Shown: piece by piece, positions 33,171 through 45,465 of the stretch | How the letters are laid out: each line of letters begins with the position of its first letter | Numbering within the stretch: position 1 is the stretch's first letter | Assembly: GCF_001680005.1 (NCBI RefSeq) | Contig: NC_033559.1 | Coordinates: 1,426,001 to 1,490,000 of the forward strand | Direction of reading: 5' to 3' | Length of the DNA: 64,000 nt | Source of the DNA: Plasmodium coatneyi | Taxonomy: Eukaryota > Apicomplexa > Aconoidasida > Haemosporida > Plasmodiidae | The notes under the pieces: generated by a model | Seen by the model: the letters and a program-made list of their open reading frames with translations, nothing else | Databases searched by the model: none | Told to the model about the DNA's origin: nothing | Made by a program: the position numbers and the translations under genes

Positions 33171-33785
33171 TGCAACACATTGTGCAATGTAACACACATT
33201 TGGAATGTTGAATGAGTGTGTGCCCCCTCCCTCAAGAGGGGGGACGCATAAATAACACCGTGAACACAGTTTATATATATATAGTGTGTGTATGGGAAAG
33301 AACCAAAAATTACCATTCTTCCTTTCTTTCCCTTTCCTTCCCCTAAGCGCTAATTTTTTTTTCTTTTTTTTCCTTCCTTTTTTCCCTTTCCTTCTTTTTT
33401 TTCTTATTCCTTCTTTTCTTCACATTCCTTTTTTTCCTTCCTTCCATTTGTAAGTTTGAATAAGCACATAAGGAAAGAATACTCCGAAAAAGGGGCACGC
33501 AAAAAGCAAAAATGTGCTAACATTTTTGAAGAAATGTTTTTATTTAAAAAAAAAGCGAAAAAAAAAATTTTATAAAGATAAAAAACTATAACAAAAAAAA
33601 AATTTAAATAACACATTTTAATTCTTCAATAAAGAAGAAATTTTACCAAACAAGTTAGAATGAAAGTACGGAGAAAAATTTTTTTTTTTTCACTTATATT
33701 GATTACACATGAACATGTAAACAATTTAATACACAAAACAAAACAACAAAAAAAAAAAAAAAAATGAAAAATATATTCACTACAC
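33171..33785. other. Convergent 3' region between KIR-1 and SICAvar-2
   Basis: About 0.6 kb holds a C/T-rich stretch (33310-33440) followed by A-rich DNA that resembles the SICAvar-1 and SICAvar-3 3' flanks. No gene is seen. Confidence 0.5.
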
Positions 33786-34183
33786 ACTAAAACCCGGAAT
33801 CTGAACATGGAAAATCTTCCTTACGAATACATTCCCCTGGAATTTGAACCTATTCCTTAGGGACATATTCCTTAGGAACACCTTCCTTAGGAAGAAAGTC
33901 TCCCTTCCCTAAACCCGGAATCTGAACTTGGAACTTCTTCCTTAGGAACAAAGTCTTCCTTTCTAAACCGGGAATCTGAACTTGGAACCTGTTCCTTAGG
34001 GACATCTTCCTTAGGAACAAAATCTTCCTCCCAAACCCTAAACCCGAAGCCAGAAACTGAACTTGGAACCTGTTCCTTAGGAATACTTTCCTCAGGAACA
34101 TCATCCTTAGGAATAAAGTCTTCCTTCCCTAAAACGCGGAATCCAAGCTTTGAACTTGTTCCTTAGGAACAAAGTGTTCGTCG
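33786..34183 (-). repeat. Degenerate out-of-frame SICAvar-2 tail repeats
   Basis: Several copies of the VPKEQVPSSDSGFREEDF-coding repeat follow the SICAvar-2 stop but fall in other frames, with further small indels. They mark an ancestral longer tail, now outside the open frame. Confidence 0.75.
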
Positions 34184-34604
34184 CTAAATCCGGAATCTGA
34201 AACTTGGAACCTGTTCCTTAGGAACGAAGTTTTTCTCCCTAAACCCGAAACCTGAATTTTGAACCTTTTCTTCTTTCATAAATTCGCTTCCCATAAATTC
34301 TTGAACCAAAATTTTAAAAAAGTCTTCCTTCGTCGAATGAAGGTCCCCTTTTTGACATTCGTCTAAGACTTCTAAATGGATATCAATAATGGTGCGGTGA
34401 CCCACACGTTTACCAACTTGTTTCCTCCTTCCTTTTGTAACAGATCTTGGCCGTTTGCGTTCTTTTACTGAGGCATATTCATGTGGACCATCCTGGTCGT
34501 CCACATGATCAAGGTGTTGTTCCTCTAAGTTGGGAGAGGTTAACTGTTCCTCTCTTCTATGACGTCGTCTTCGCTTACCGAGGGTAAAATACTGAAAGCA
34601 GAAG

Positions 34605-34643
<39 letters not shown>

Positions 34644-37600
34644 TTTTTTTAAAAAGGTGAGTGTTGTATTTAAGAACAGTATGTACTACTTTTAACCTAA
34701 GTGGGAAATTTAAACATCTACGGTTAGAAAAGAGAGAAAGACAGGGAAGGGGAAAAGGTGTTTTACTTACCTTCCAGAGTAAGTAGGTCATAGCAGACAT
34801 TCCAAGGAACACAGGAGCCAAAGGAAGGTATGGGGTAAGATCGAAAAGGTCGATCACCCCTTCCTTCCTCACATTCACTACTTTCTGAGGTTCAATTCCA
34901 CGTGTCGCCTGCGGTGATTGTCCTGGTCTGGGACTACCAGTGTTTTCATTACCAGATGCACCTGAACCGGAAGAACCTGGGTTCCAGGTTCCAGTGGAAC
35001 CTGATCTTGGACTACCAGTGTTCTGGTTACCGCCGGAACTACCCCCGCCACCACCTCCTCCACCACCTGCACCACTACCTTCTGTACCTGGACTACCTGC
35101 AGGAGCACCTACACCTGGGAGACCAGGTACGACACCACCAGCACCAGGTAATAAACCAGCAGGAGGGTCACCACCAACATCTTGCCTACCAGCGGGTCCA
35201 CCTCCACCAGCTGCACCGGGATCATTTTTGTCAATCTTAGAACTAACTACACCTAAGAATTAAGGGAACAGAGGAAAAATTAGTATCAGTTAGCTTCATA
35301 GTAATATATGGTAGGAAAACGTACCATACTGCGTGCATCCCTGTGTACACATCTCTGGATTATTTTTTCTTCTTTCATTTTTTTTTTTTTCTTTTTTTAT
35401 ATATTTTTCCTTCTTAAATTTTTATTTTTTTATTTTTTACGTCCTAATTTTTTGTACACTTCCTTTTTACACTTCTTTCACTTTGTAATTCTTTTTACAG
35501 GTCCAGAATTTTTTGTACACTTCCTTTTTACACTTGTTTCACATTCTAATTTTTTACCTGCTGGATCGCTGTTCCTTGAGACTGCCGATCCAGGGTGGGA
35601 ACCGGAAGGAGTTTGAGTGTCTGTTCCTGTGCTTGTAGTTTGGGAAAGTGCAGTAACGGGTGTCCCCGCACCACCACTCGTCCCTTCCTTATTATTCACT
35701 TCGTCGTCTTTCATTATAGGACCTGCAGGAACATTAGTATTAATATTAACAACAGAGACACGTGATATACCGTTATTACTGGCAATAAACTTATCCTCGT
35801 CTTCGTCTTGACTACTCTTTGTATGATCTGTATCATCATCGCCAAGTGAAAGAACAATTTTATCTATTGGAAGATCAGATTCATTAGCATCATCCTTTCT
35901 TCCCTTACCTTTCGCCGATGATGTTTCTTCCTGGGTTGCTTTAACAACAGGTTTCGTAGTGGCAGGTTTTGTGGCGGCTGGTTTGGCAGCTTGTGGACAT
36001 ATGGTATTTATTGATTCCACAGCTTCCTTTACTTTTTTATCCCCGTTCTTCTTTGGGTACAGCATATCTGTCATCCTCTTCCCTATTGTGTTTCCATCTG
36101 TTACGTTTATTTTGCAATCTTTATAGCTCTTATCCCTGGTGCACAATGGACACAAATCACCTTCAGTTTTGCATGGAGATGTTTTATCTTTAATGTCATT
36201 ACTTTTTTGGAAGGCATGGGTTATGCCCTGTTCTATGTCTTTCTTTTTGTCTCGACACTTTTCTTGCATTTCATCAGCGAATATATTCAATAAGATACAA
36301 GAGAAAGTTCGGTGGAATATGAGGTTATCCTCCTTCATCTGTGGACTATTTTTTTCGTCAGTCCCCTTTTCTATTTTATAGATGTGTTTTAAACCCCGAA
36401 CAATGTACTGACATGCCTTTCTACTTGCACTACCTACCACCCCAATCTTATTACACTCTTTGTCAACATTCTCTTTATTCTGGTGTATGCCTTCAGAAAG
36501 ACTTACCAGTTGCTTGTTGACGTCCGGATTCCAAAACAGTTCCTACATACAAGAAGAAGATGGAATATATATATATAATCAACATAGAAATAAATTGAAC
36601 ATCCATATTAATGGACAATGTTTATTGGAAGCATTATTCACTATACTACCCCCTGCTACAGTGAAAAATAATGTTCCCTACCCAAGGTGTATCGACATTT
36701 TTGTCCCTATTCGCTTTCCATTTATGTGCTACGCACCTCGTACGTTCACAAGAGTTATTATTTATAGTATTTATATCAGTCACAGTTTTTGTTATGTTGT
36801 TATCCTTCTTGAGCATATCATCCAACTTCTTCTGTATATTATTTTTGTGATATTCGCAACCTGTACTTCTCTTTGTATCCAACAGATTATCCTCCATGTT
36901 TAATGTGCAATTTAGGTCAGGTTCCCTTGTGCAAATAACACAATCACCACCATTTTTTTTTTCCACACACCAATCATTCTTCTTTCCATTTCCTCTATTA
37001 AATGCTTTAGTTATAAGATCCTCTGTGATATTACAGGGGCGTCTAACCTCCTTTATCAATTTGTCTGCATATGCGTTTAATAGGAAGCATTTCATAGTTT
37101 GATGGAATATTCTACTATTCTTCCTCTTCCTTACTTCTTCTTTCCTATTTTTACTCGGATCCAAATTTTTTAGATCTACGGGAATTTCGTATATATGTTT
37201 TAAACCCTGAACAATGTAATTACATGCCATCTTTTCTGTTTCTGTCATTGTGTTCTTTTTCTTCTCATCAGCCCATTTGCACAGATCATCATCACCTTCA
37301 TTATTACTGCTCATAGCAGTAGACAGTTCCCCCAATCTCTTCCTGACGTCAGGTTCCCAAAATATACACTGCGGAAATGGGAGGAAAGCAGAACGCACAT
37401 GTACACTCCATGTGCATCTACAGAGTTCGCAGTTGCGCCTTCTTTCCTAATTATGCATGAGGTACAGTGTTCATTAAAATGCTCGTAACTATGGTGGACA
37501 GTAGTGTTCCCTTACCCAGGTTTGTTTTATATTCCCGCCTCGCCCTTGTGGACCTATTCTGTCTATAAACCAATTTGTTGTCACGCACTGTACACGTTTA

Positions 37601-40464
37601 CATAAGTCATCATTGTCCTTGCTGCAGTCATCACCTGTAAAGGGAAAAATAGAGGGATGAGTAGTAGTAGAATGTTGGTGTCAGAGTGTTCATGGTACAC
37701 TGGTGGTAGGTGGACCTACATTAGTTGTCGCAATTGCTACTTTAGCAACACCAGGAACAACATCGGGTTCTGATGCTTTTGCTGCTGTGTAGCACGTTTG
37801 GTTTGGCAGCTTGTGGCAGGTTTTTGACCTGCTAGTTGGTCTTACATATGGATGTTAGAGTTTTCGTTATGTTTCCATCATTGTTGAGCATTGTCTTTAA
37901 TTTGTCTTTCACATTATCCTTCTTCCCTGTTTGACCTATTTCACAATTTTTATAAGTTGTATCCCTTTCACACTTTATATAATCAACCCCACCCTTCTTC
38001 TTTGCATCTGTTTCTTTCTTAATTTTGTCACTGTTCTGAAAGGCTTTGTCTATGCCTTTCTTTATGGGACAAGATTCGTTTTCCCTTTCGATCAACTGAT
38101 CCGCATAAGCATTCATTACTGCGCATAACACAGTTTGTTTAAGTAATTGCTTATTCACTTCTTGGTCCCCAGCGGACGCGTCTTTGTCCTTCGGAATCTT
38201 GTACATATATTCCAATCCCCTAGCAATAAGCCTACATGCTTCCATTTCTGGAAAAATAACAGTTCCACCTTTCCATTGATTGCCATTGCAATAACTGTCT
38301 ATATTGGGGTTTGATTTTGATATGGCTTCGACAAGTCCATCAAACGTGGCTCCGATTTCCATCCACATGTCCTTCTACAAAATAGGAAAGGGGGATAGAT
38401 GCATGCTTATATATATGTAATTAACAACTACGTAAAGTTCTTATTTTTCACTTTTCCCCAAATATATATATACATTATGCTATGTTCATTGTCCACAGTT
38501 AGAATGCAATGGTGAAAAGTAGCTCCTAACATAGTCCTTCTTGGTGTTTCCGCTCTTCCACCTTTGTGTAACACATTTTACACGTTCACATAAGTTAGGT
38601 TTATCCTTCTTGCTGCAGTCTTCACCTGTAGGAAGGAAGGAATAGAGAAAGAAGAAACAGTGAGTGAGTGGGAAGGAAATAGTGTGAAGGTGTGTGTATG
38701 AAGGAGTGGTGATGGTAGATTCCTTTCTACCTTGTCTTCTACCCTTCCTTCATTCTTTCTTTCCTCTTCTTCCTTTTTCATTCTCTTTCACTTTGTGTTT
38801 TCCTTCTCCTTTTTTCCTTTCATTCTCCTTCCTTTCTCATTCTTTCTTCTTTGGATGCACCCTTTTCAGACTGCACTTCAAATGTTGCTCCTTGTCCGAT
38901 TGCCCCCCTTGTCCGATTGTCCCCCTTGTCTCGTTGTCCCCCTTCTTCCGTTGAACTCCTTGTCCGGTTACACCCCCCTTGTTCCGGTTTCCTTCCCACC
39001 TTGTCCGGTTTCCTTCCCGTTGTCCAGTTCCCCCCTGTTCGGTTCCTTCCCGTTATCCAGTTCCCCCCTGTTCGGTTCCTTTCCCCCTTGTCCACTTCAC
39101 CCAGCTTCCGGTTCCCCCTTGTTCCCTTTCCTTCCCTCCCTTGTCCGGTTTACTTCACCCCTTGTCCAGTTCCTTCCCCCCTTGTTCCGGTTTCCTTCCC
39201 CCCTTGTTCCGGTTTCCTTCCTCCCCTTCTTCCTTTTAAGCCCTTCTCTTTGAACCCTTCCTTCAAGCTCCCCCTTACTCAGAACTCCTATTTCTTTTTC
39301 TTCTGTTTCCTTTTCTTCTTCAAATTCTTTAAATTTTTCCTTTCTCTTTCCTTCTTTTCTTATATAATACTTTTAGTAACATTTTAGTAATATTACTTAC
39401 CTGCTTGATTAACTGCTGATTGTTTTGCTGCCTTTTGCTTTTCATGTTCTTCCATTTTCTTCTGAAATAGTTCCTGCAATTGGTCCTGTAATTTATTATA
39501 TATAACACTCTCCCAATTATCATTATTCTTTTTCCTCTCTTGTTCAATTAATTCTAAAGCTTCTTTTATATCTGTCTTAGGCAACTTCTCCTCATCTTCA
39601 ACTAATTGTTTTAATTGATCCTCACTTTCTACGCCAAATAATTCTTTCAAATTTTTAACATCCTCCGCTGTACTAGAGGATTCTGAATCCTTGGGCGTAC
39701 CTGTTCCGCAGTTTTTTCCTTGCTCCTTTACTGCGTTCATTTTTTTTACACCCTCCGCCGCTTGCCATGCTTTACCCGTTTTCTTGGCCCACTCTTCCAT
39801 TTGTGGCCAAAGATATTTTCCTCCAATATTCAAATTTTTAAAATCTAATCCTGCACACCTTTCATGGTTTCTCCCTGCATTACTACTACTACTACTACCT
39901 AATTTCCAAGCGTCCACAGCCTGAAGAACGTCCCCGGCAACTTTCATTCGACTGCAATGACCTCCAAACCATTTTATTAAAAGTGTCCGTCCAACTATAC
40001 ACCTCAAATAGGACTCCACTGCGCTCTTATTTTCTTCACCCTCTATACGCACTATGTTTGCGTATGTACCTATTTTTATTCCATCTATATATGAAAGTAT
40101 TTTCACACTGATTTTGCACAGTTCCTTGTCTTCATTCGTCCAATTTTTATTTTCCTCAGTTACTTTACCTGTACAGAGTCCATCGATTATATCATTGCCT
40201 AACCAGAGAGTACCAACCATTTCGTTGAATACTTTCTTCAGGTCATCCCATATTTTATCCTGCAAATAGAACAGATAATATACTCCTATGTACACGCAAC
40301 CTACTCATACTTATTTTTTTTATGTAATTTAATAAACCATACCATTTAGATATAGCACTAATTGTTCCTTTAGAGTGAAAGAATATTACATAATCCCCTG
40401 AGGACTTGTAGTTTTTCGCTTTTATCCAATCCACCAGGAATTCTGCCAAGTACCTATACTCCAT
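34184..40464 (-). CDS. SICAvar: SICAvar-2, variant antigen (nine exons)
   Basis: The exons, in transcript order, are 40464-40390, 40259-39401, 38625-38531, 38374-37846, 37634-37516, 37368-36682, 36542-35558, 35252-34771 and 34591-34184. All phases close, giving about 1412 aa. Exon 1 encodes MEYRYLAEFLVDWIKAKNY, the same type as SICAvar-3 but unlike SICAvar-1. Exon 2 carries the N-terminal domain; exons 3 and 5 are short CDRVKC-type pieces; exons 4, 6 and 7 are cysteine-rich (CVICTREPD, CPLCTRDKSYKDC). Exon 8 is a glycine-rich stalk, including a run of nine glycines, then the membrane helix YLPLAPVFLGMSAMTYLLW. Exon 9 has IDIHLEVLDECQKGD and FFKILVQEFMG. The exon 3 donor is the weaker GTTAGG. 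One extra T in the last repeat shortens the tail. Role as for SICAvar-1. Confidence 0.9.
38870..39235. repeat. GTCCGGTTTCCTTCCCC minisatellite in SICAvar-2 intron 2
   Basis: More than ten imperfect units of about 17-24 bp, built around TTGTCCGGTT followed by a C/T run, lie between exons 2 and 3. Proline- and serine-rich frames that appear here on the + strand are repeat shadows. Confidence 0.8.
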
Positions 40465-41819
40465 GGTGGCCCTCTCTTCATTATTATATGATTCATTGTT
40501 ATATTAGAAGATTATATATTAATAAGAATTCTATGAATTCGTCCACGGAAGATTTTTCTTGTTCTTTCTTTTTTTTTTTCTTCCTTCCATGTCCACAATT
40601 ATTCTTTCTTCCTTACTTTATTTTTATATCTGTGAACAAAAAAAAAAAGAAAAATTCTGCGCATGCGCCCTTTCCTATCTTCCTCCCTTTTTTTTGCCCT
40701 TTAATCCTCTTTTTTTTCATTTTTTCCTTGTTCTTTTGTTCTAATATTAATTTTTTCTTTTTTTTTTTCTTTTTGCGGAAAAAATATTTTTTTTTCCTTT
40801 TTTTTCCTTTTTTTCCCTTCTTTTCCTTTTTTTTAAAAATTTTCTTTTTTTCTTTAAGAAAAGAAAGAAAAAAATTTTCGGTTCTCCTTCCTTTATGCAT
40901 TGCACTTTGTTAAGAAGAAAAGAAAAAGAGAGAGAAAACACAACCATTGCCTCCTTCTTTTTCGTATACATTCTACCTATGTACTCAGTTTTTTTTTGCA
41001 TATTCCTTTATGCACTACATTCTTCCTAAAAGAAGAGAGAAGAAAGAAGGAAGAAGGAAAGGAATTACGGTTCCTTCATTCTTTTCTCCTTTGTTTTCTC
41101 TTTTCTTTTTTCTTTTTTTTCTTCTTTTTTTCTAAAAAAATTTTTTTCTTTTTTAAAAATTTTTTTTTTTTTCTTTAGCCTATTTCTTTTTTTTGTACTG
41201 TTTCTTATTTTATGAAGAATATATATGTAAAAAAAAGAGATTAGAATTCTTTTTTTTTTTTTTAGAGAATTTTTTTTCTAAAATGGAAGAATGCAAAGAA
41301 AGGAATGGAAGAATGGAAAAAAAGAAAGAGAAGCCTACTGGAATGTACAAAATCATTAACCTTAGGAAGCAGGAGGAAGAAAAAAAATAGGAAGTAATAC
41401 AAATGTTGTAGCACAGTATATACATCGTTTCATAATGAAAAAAACCAAATATTATTGTCGCAATACAATTCTATTTATATGCCCGCATAACAATTATGTC
41501 AAAGTGTGTTCTGTAATAAATAATGATCTAAATACAAATCCTTATACACGATATTTTCCTCCATTTCACACACATTCCTCAAACAGCAGACCACCAACAT
41601 TGTTGCCAAAGGATTAGCATCCACAACTTTGGTGCTAAATGATTTTTCTTATGGGACTGCTCATATAGTTTGTTGCTTAGGTGTTGCTTCTACTACGTTC
41701 CGTGGATGGAACATTATCACCAGCATGTTCCATTTCCAGCTTATTCTGTTCGTTTTCTCCATTATTTTTTGCTCCCTTTCTTTCTTTCTTTCTTTTTTTT
41801 TGTTAAAAAAGAGAAGAAC
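40465..41819. other. Spacer between SICAvar-2 start and KIR-2 end
   Basis: About 1.35 kb, very rich in poly(T), poly(A) and AAGAA runs, without a gene. It should contain the SICAvar-2 promoter and KIR-2 3' UTR. The part from about 41300 is clearly homologous to 59895-60456, including the phrases ATGTACAAAATCATTAAC and TATAGTTTGTTGCTTAGG. Confidence 0.65.
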
Positions 41820-44800
41820 TTATCTAATATATGGAACAGAATATAACGTAGAATGTTCTGTAGAATCATCATCATCATCATCCTCTTCCATTAAGTCAGA
41901 TTCTGAATCTACTGTTGTTGAGTTGTACGCTGAGGAATCATATTCATTCTCCTTATTTAACCTGCGTACTAATGATCTTTTTTTTCTTCCACTTCTATTA
42001 TTATTATTGCTCCTTCCTCCTCCTCCAAAGAAGGTGTTACGTAAGTCAGAAAATATAGAAGTATACTGAAAATAAAAGAAAGGAATGGACAAGGAGGTGA
42101 ACACATGTGTGCACAGAATATATATATATATATACATTACTTTTCACATTTTAAAGATTCATTTTACATTAAACATTTATTTTTTGTACATTCCATTTTT
42201 TACATTTGTTCTGTGCACTCTTTTTTTAGATAAACAGCAAATATGAATAAATGTTATTATACATATTTCCTGTGTTAAGTGTAGTTACCTTATATAGGAA
42301 TAAAGCAAGTGCTGGTAATCCTATTGCTGCTGCCCCAGCAGCAGCACCACCACCAATAGTGGTACTGTCAACTCCGGAAGAGGCAGGAGCAGATGGTAAA
42401 TGTGCAGATAGAAGTTGCTGTTGTTGTTGTTGTTGTTGCTGCAACTGCGAAGATTGTGGTACATCTCCCGCTTCACCATGATTTTGTGCTCCTTCGGTTT
42501 TTTTTCCTTGGTTCTGTGCACCTTCTGCCTTTTTTCCTTGGTTCTGTGCACCTTCTGCCTTTTTTCCTTGGTTCTGTGCACCTTCTGCCCTTTTTCCTTG
42601 GTTCTGTGCACCTTCTGCCTTTTTTCCTTGGTTTTGTGCACCTTCGGCTGTACATATAAAATTGAAGTAAAAAAAAGAGAGAGGTGTTTCTTTAGTGTAA
42701 TAAGCAAAGGTTTACACCTGAATTTATCAGGTATGAATACTCCCTTCCTTCCTTAGACCCTGCTTCCTTAGATCGCCTTCCATTAATTCTTTTTCCTTTC
42801 CTTCATCCTCCTTAGTCCCGTTCTTTCCCCCCTTAGACCATCCTTCCTTCCTCCTTAGAACCTTCCTTCCATCCTTAGACGTCACTCCTTCCTTCCTCCT
42901 TAGAACCTTCCTTCCATCCTTAGAACCTTCCTTTCCTTCCCTCCTCCTCCTTAGACCTTCCTTTTTCCTTCCCTTCCTTTCTCCGTATACCCCCTCCTTT
43001 CCTTTCCTCCCTTAGAAACTTCCTTCCTCCTTAGACTGTTCCTTCCACCACACCTCCCACCTAACAACCTTCCACCTACCACCCCACACCCCTAAAACTC
43101 CTAGCAACCCTTCCTTCCACCACATTACCACCCCTAACCCTTCCATCTACCACCTAACAACCCTTCCTTTCACCAACCTACCAACTAACAACCCACCTAT
43201 CACCCTACCACCCTACCACCTAACAACCCACCTTCCTTAGACCTCCTTTCCTTCATGTCCTCCTCAGACTCATCCTTTCCCTCCTTCCTCTTTAGACCCT
43301 CCTTTCCTTTGCTCCTTAGACATTCTTTTCCTTCTTTTATTTCTTCCCTCTTCTCCTCTTCATTTTAGGAAAAAGAAAGGGTGAAGAAATAAAAGAAGGA
43401 AAGAAAAGAAAGAGAAGAAAGTAAATAGGAAAAGGGTGGCGGTTAGGGCAGATAGGTGTTAGAATGATTAGGGTGATGGTGGTAGGTGGGATAGTGGTGG
43501 TACCTGTGTACCATGTGTAGCATGTACATTCGATTTATAGCATGTACTATGGTTAGGAGGGAGTTCACTCGTAGTAGGAAGTTCCTTTATAGCAGGAGGA
43601 ACTTTATGAATCAACTTCCTCCTATAAGAGTTCCTTCCCTCCCATGGATATTCCTCCCTGCATGGGAAGTTCCTTCCCTACAGAGGGGAAATTCTTTCCC
43701 CTCTCAGCTGTGGATGATTGGAATACAGTTTTTTCCTTACCTGCTTCGTTCCCGCCAGGTCGCTCCATATGTGCGGGGTCCAGAGGGCACTTCAGTTCTT
43801 TCGGTTGCTTAAATTCCCCCTTCCCCCCCTCGTTCTGATAGTTCTCTTTAAATATTTTACAATATGGTTCTCCTTCAGTTCCTGGGCACCTTTGACTTAA
43901 GGTTGTATATTCTGTTTGGGCTCTACATAAGGACCGCTTATATTCTGGACTTCTGCAATATGTAGGAAGATCATCGCTGCTCCGCATTTTATTATAGTCA
44001 TAATAGTAATCGAATAGTATTTTAGCCTGTGGGAACCTGTCTTTGCTAATATTCTCGTATATATTAGTGCACGTACAATTGAACATAGAACCTGCGAGTG
44101 TAGGGTAAATTTTGTTCATAACCATTGAGACAGAGGCCTCTCCCTTAGATTTTTCGTTATTTATTCTATCACCTAACCAATAATAGAAGAAACTATAACG
44201 ATCACTATTGGACAAAGTAGCGAACTCTTCCGTCCCTGTTCCCCTGCATGCTACACAGTAATTTTTCACAATTTTATCGATCCAATCCCAATTTTGTCCA
44301 TTGTATGGCGATAATGAATTTTTCAGTTGTCCTTCCAGTTGACTATTGTTGCCTTTGCTTCCGTTGAGTGTACAACTTGTTTTCCCTACTCCTTGGTCTA
44401 ACGCATCGTATATTTTTTGTGAAGGTAATTTACTTGTGTCTCCGTCCCCCTAAAAAAATATGGAATTGAACAGGGAATAGTGTAATGTATACATAGATGT
44501 GAATATATTATCATGTGTACATTTCTTATATTTCTTTATTACATTACGTATAGAGTATTGTATTCATAATATTTATAAAATTTCAAATAAGAAATAACCA
44601 ACCTGTGGTGTTGCTGCAGCAGGGAAGTCTAAAGGTTGTGGTTTATTATATTCCTCCTTATTTGGGGTTTTTTTCTTAAATTCGTCACAATATTGATCTC
44701 CGTGAGTGGTCCAACACTCTTTATTTACCTTCTCATATGTTGTTTGGGCTTTTTGGAAGGGGGCATTACATTTTTCCTTATTATTGCAATAATTGCGACA

Positions 44801-45465
44801 CTCGTCTTCATTCTGTAGTTTCTTATAGTTGTAGTACCAATCGAACAATATTTTAGCCTGGTCGAAACGTTTTTCGTTAATACCTCCGTACAGATTTTTA
44901 CGGGAACATGCGGACGGGAATTTCTGCAGTTTTTCATTAATTTCCCTCATAACCATTGAGAAAGTGCTTCCTGCCTTCAGTACTTCCCCTTTCACTTTAT
45001 CACCTAACCAATAATAAAAGAAATAACAGAGGTCATCATCGGATAGCATATCCAACCCCCACCTCCCTGCATTACATACGTTACAGTAGTTACTTGCAAT
45101 TTTATTGGCCAAGCTTCCATCTGTAATTTTGTACATCCATAATGATGTCTTCACCGCCTGCTCCAGATCACTATGACCCCTTGGTTTCCCCTGGATTGTA
45201 CAACCTTTTATTCCCTTTTCGAATTCAGCGTATATGTCCCATGAGGGTAATGTAACTGCATCTGCCTCTTCCTTCCCCTAAGAAAATATATAGAATTGAA
45301 ATATGTGTGTGCATACATGTCCATACATATACATTCCCCCTAATTATATGATACATGGAACATTATATACATACACAAATAACTTTATATACACATTTTT
45401 TTTTTTTCAAAATGGTGGAAATGTAAATGAATTGTATTGGTATTATCTAATTTCTGCCTCACCAT
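41820..45465 (-). CDS. KIR: KIR-2, two-ectodomain KIR protein
   Basis: The exons are 45277-44603 (ectodomain A), 44449-43741 (ectodomain B), 42647-42289 (stalk and membrane) and 42065-41820 (tail). Phases close, giving 662 aa plus a first exon. The most likely first exon is ATG 45465-45463 directly followed by GTGAGG; this placement is uncertain. Both ectodomains share the order LPSxxIY, CxxC, FFYYWLGD, FDQAKILF/FPQAKILF and DxYC/EPYC motifs. The stalk has six copies of a ten-residue AEGAQNQGKK repeat and a glutamine run. A membrane helix ends at LFLYK, and the tail is basic then strongly acidic (EEDDDDDD) and ends YIR. Exons B to tail closely match KIR-4. Confidence 0.85.
42478..42647 (-). 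repeat. 30-bp coding tandem repeat (AEGAQNQGKK), about six copies
   Basis: Exact 30-nt period within the KIR-2 stalk exon, with single-base differences between copies (for example K to R, or AEG to TEG). A CAA/CAG-type glutamine tract lies just after it at about 42416-42450. KIR-4 has four copies. Confidence 0.9.
42735..43370. repeat. Pyrimidine-rich CCTTCCTTAGACC tract (KIR-2 intron)
   Basis: CCTTCCTTAGACC and CACCCTACCACCTAACAACC phrases on the + strand lie within the intron between ectodomain B and the stalk exon of the - strand KIR-2 gene. They are thus purine-rich in the transcript. Confidence 0.8.

Noticed and set aside
38732..39387. Proline/serine-rich + strand frames up to 178 codons
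   Set aside because: They are translations of the GTCCGGTT minisatellite inside SICAvar-2 intron 2.
42393..42756. Leucine/valine-rich + strand frames over the KIR-2 stalk
   Set aside because: They are antisense to the AEGAQNQGKK coding repeat.
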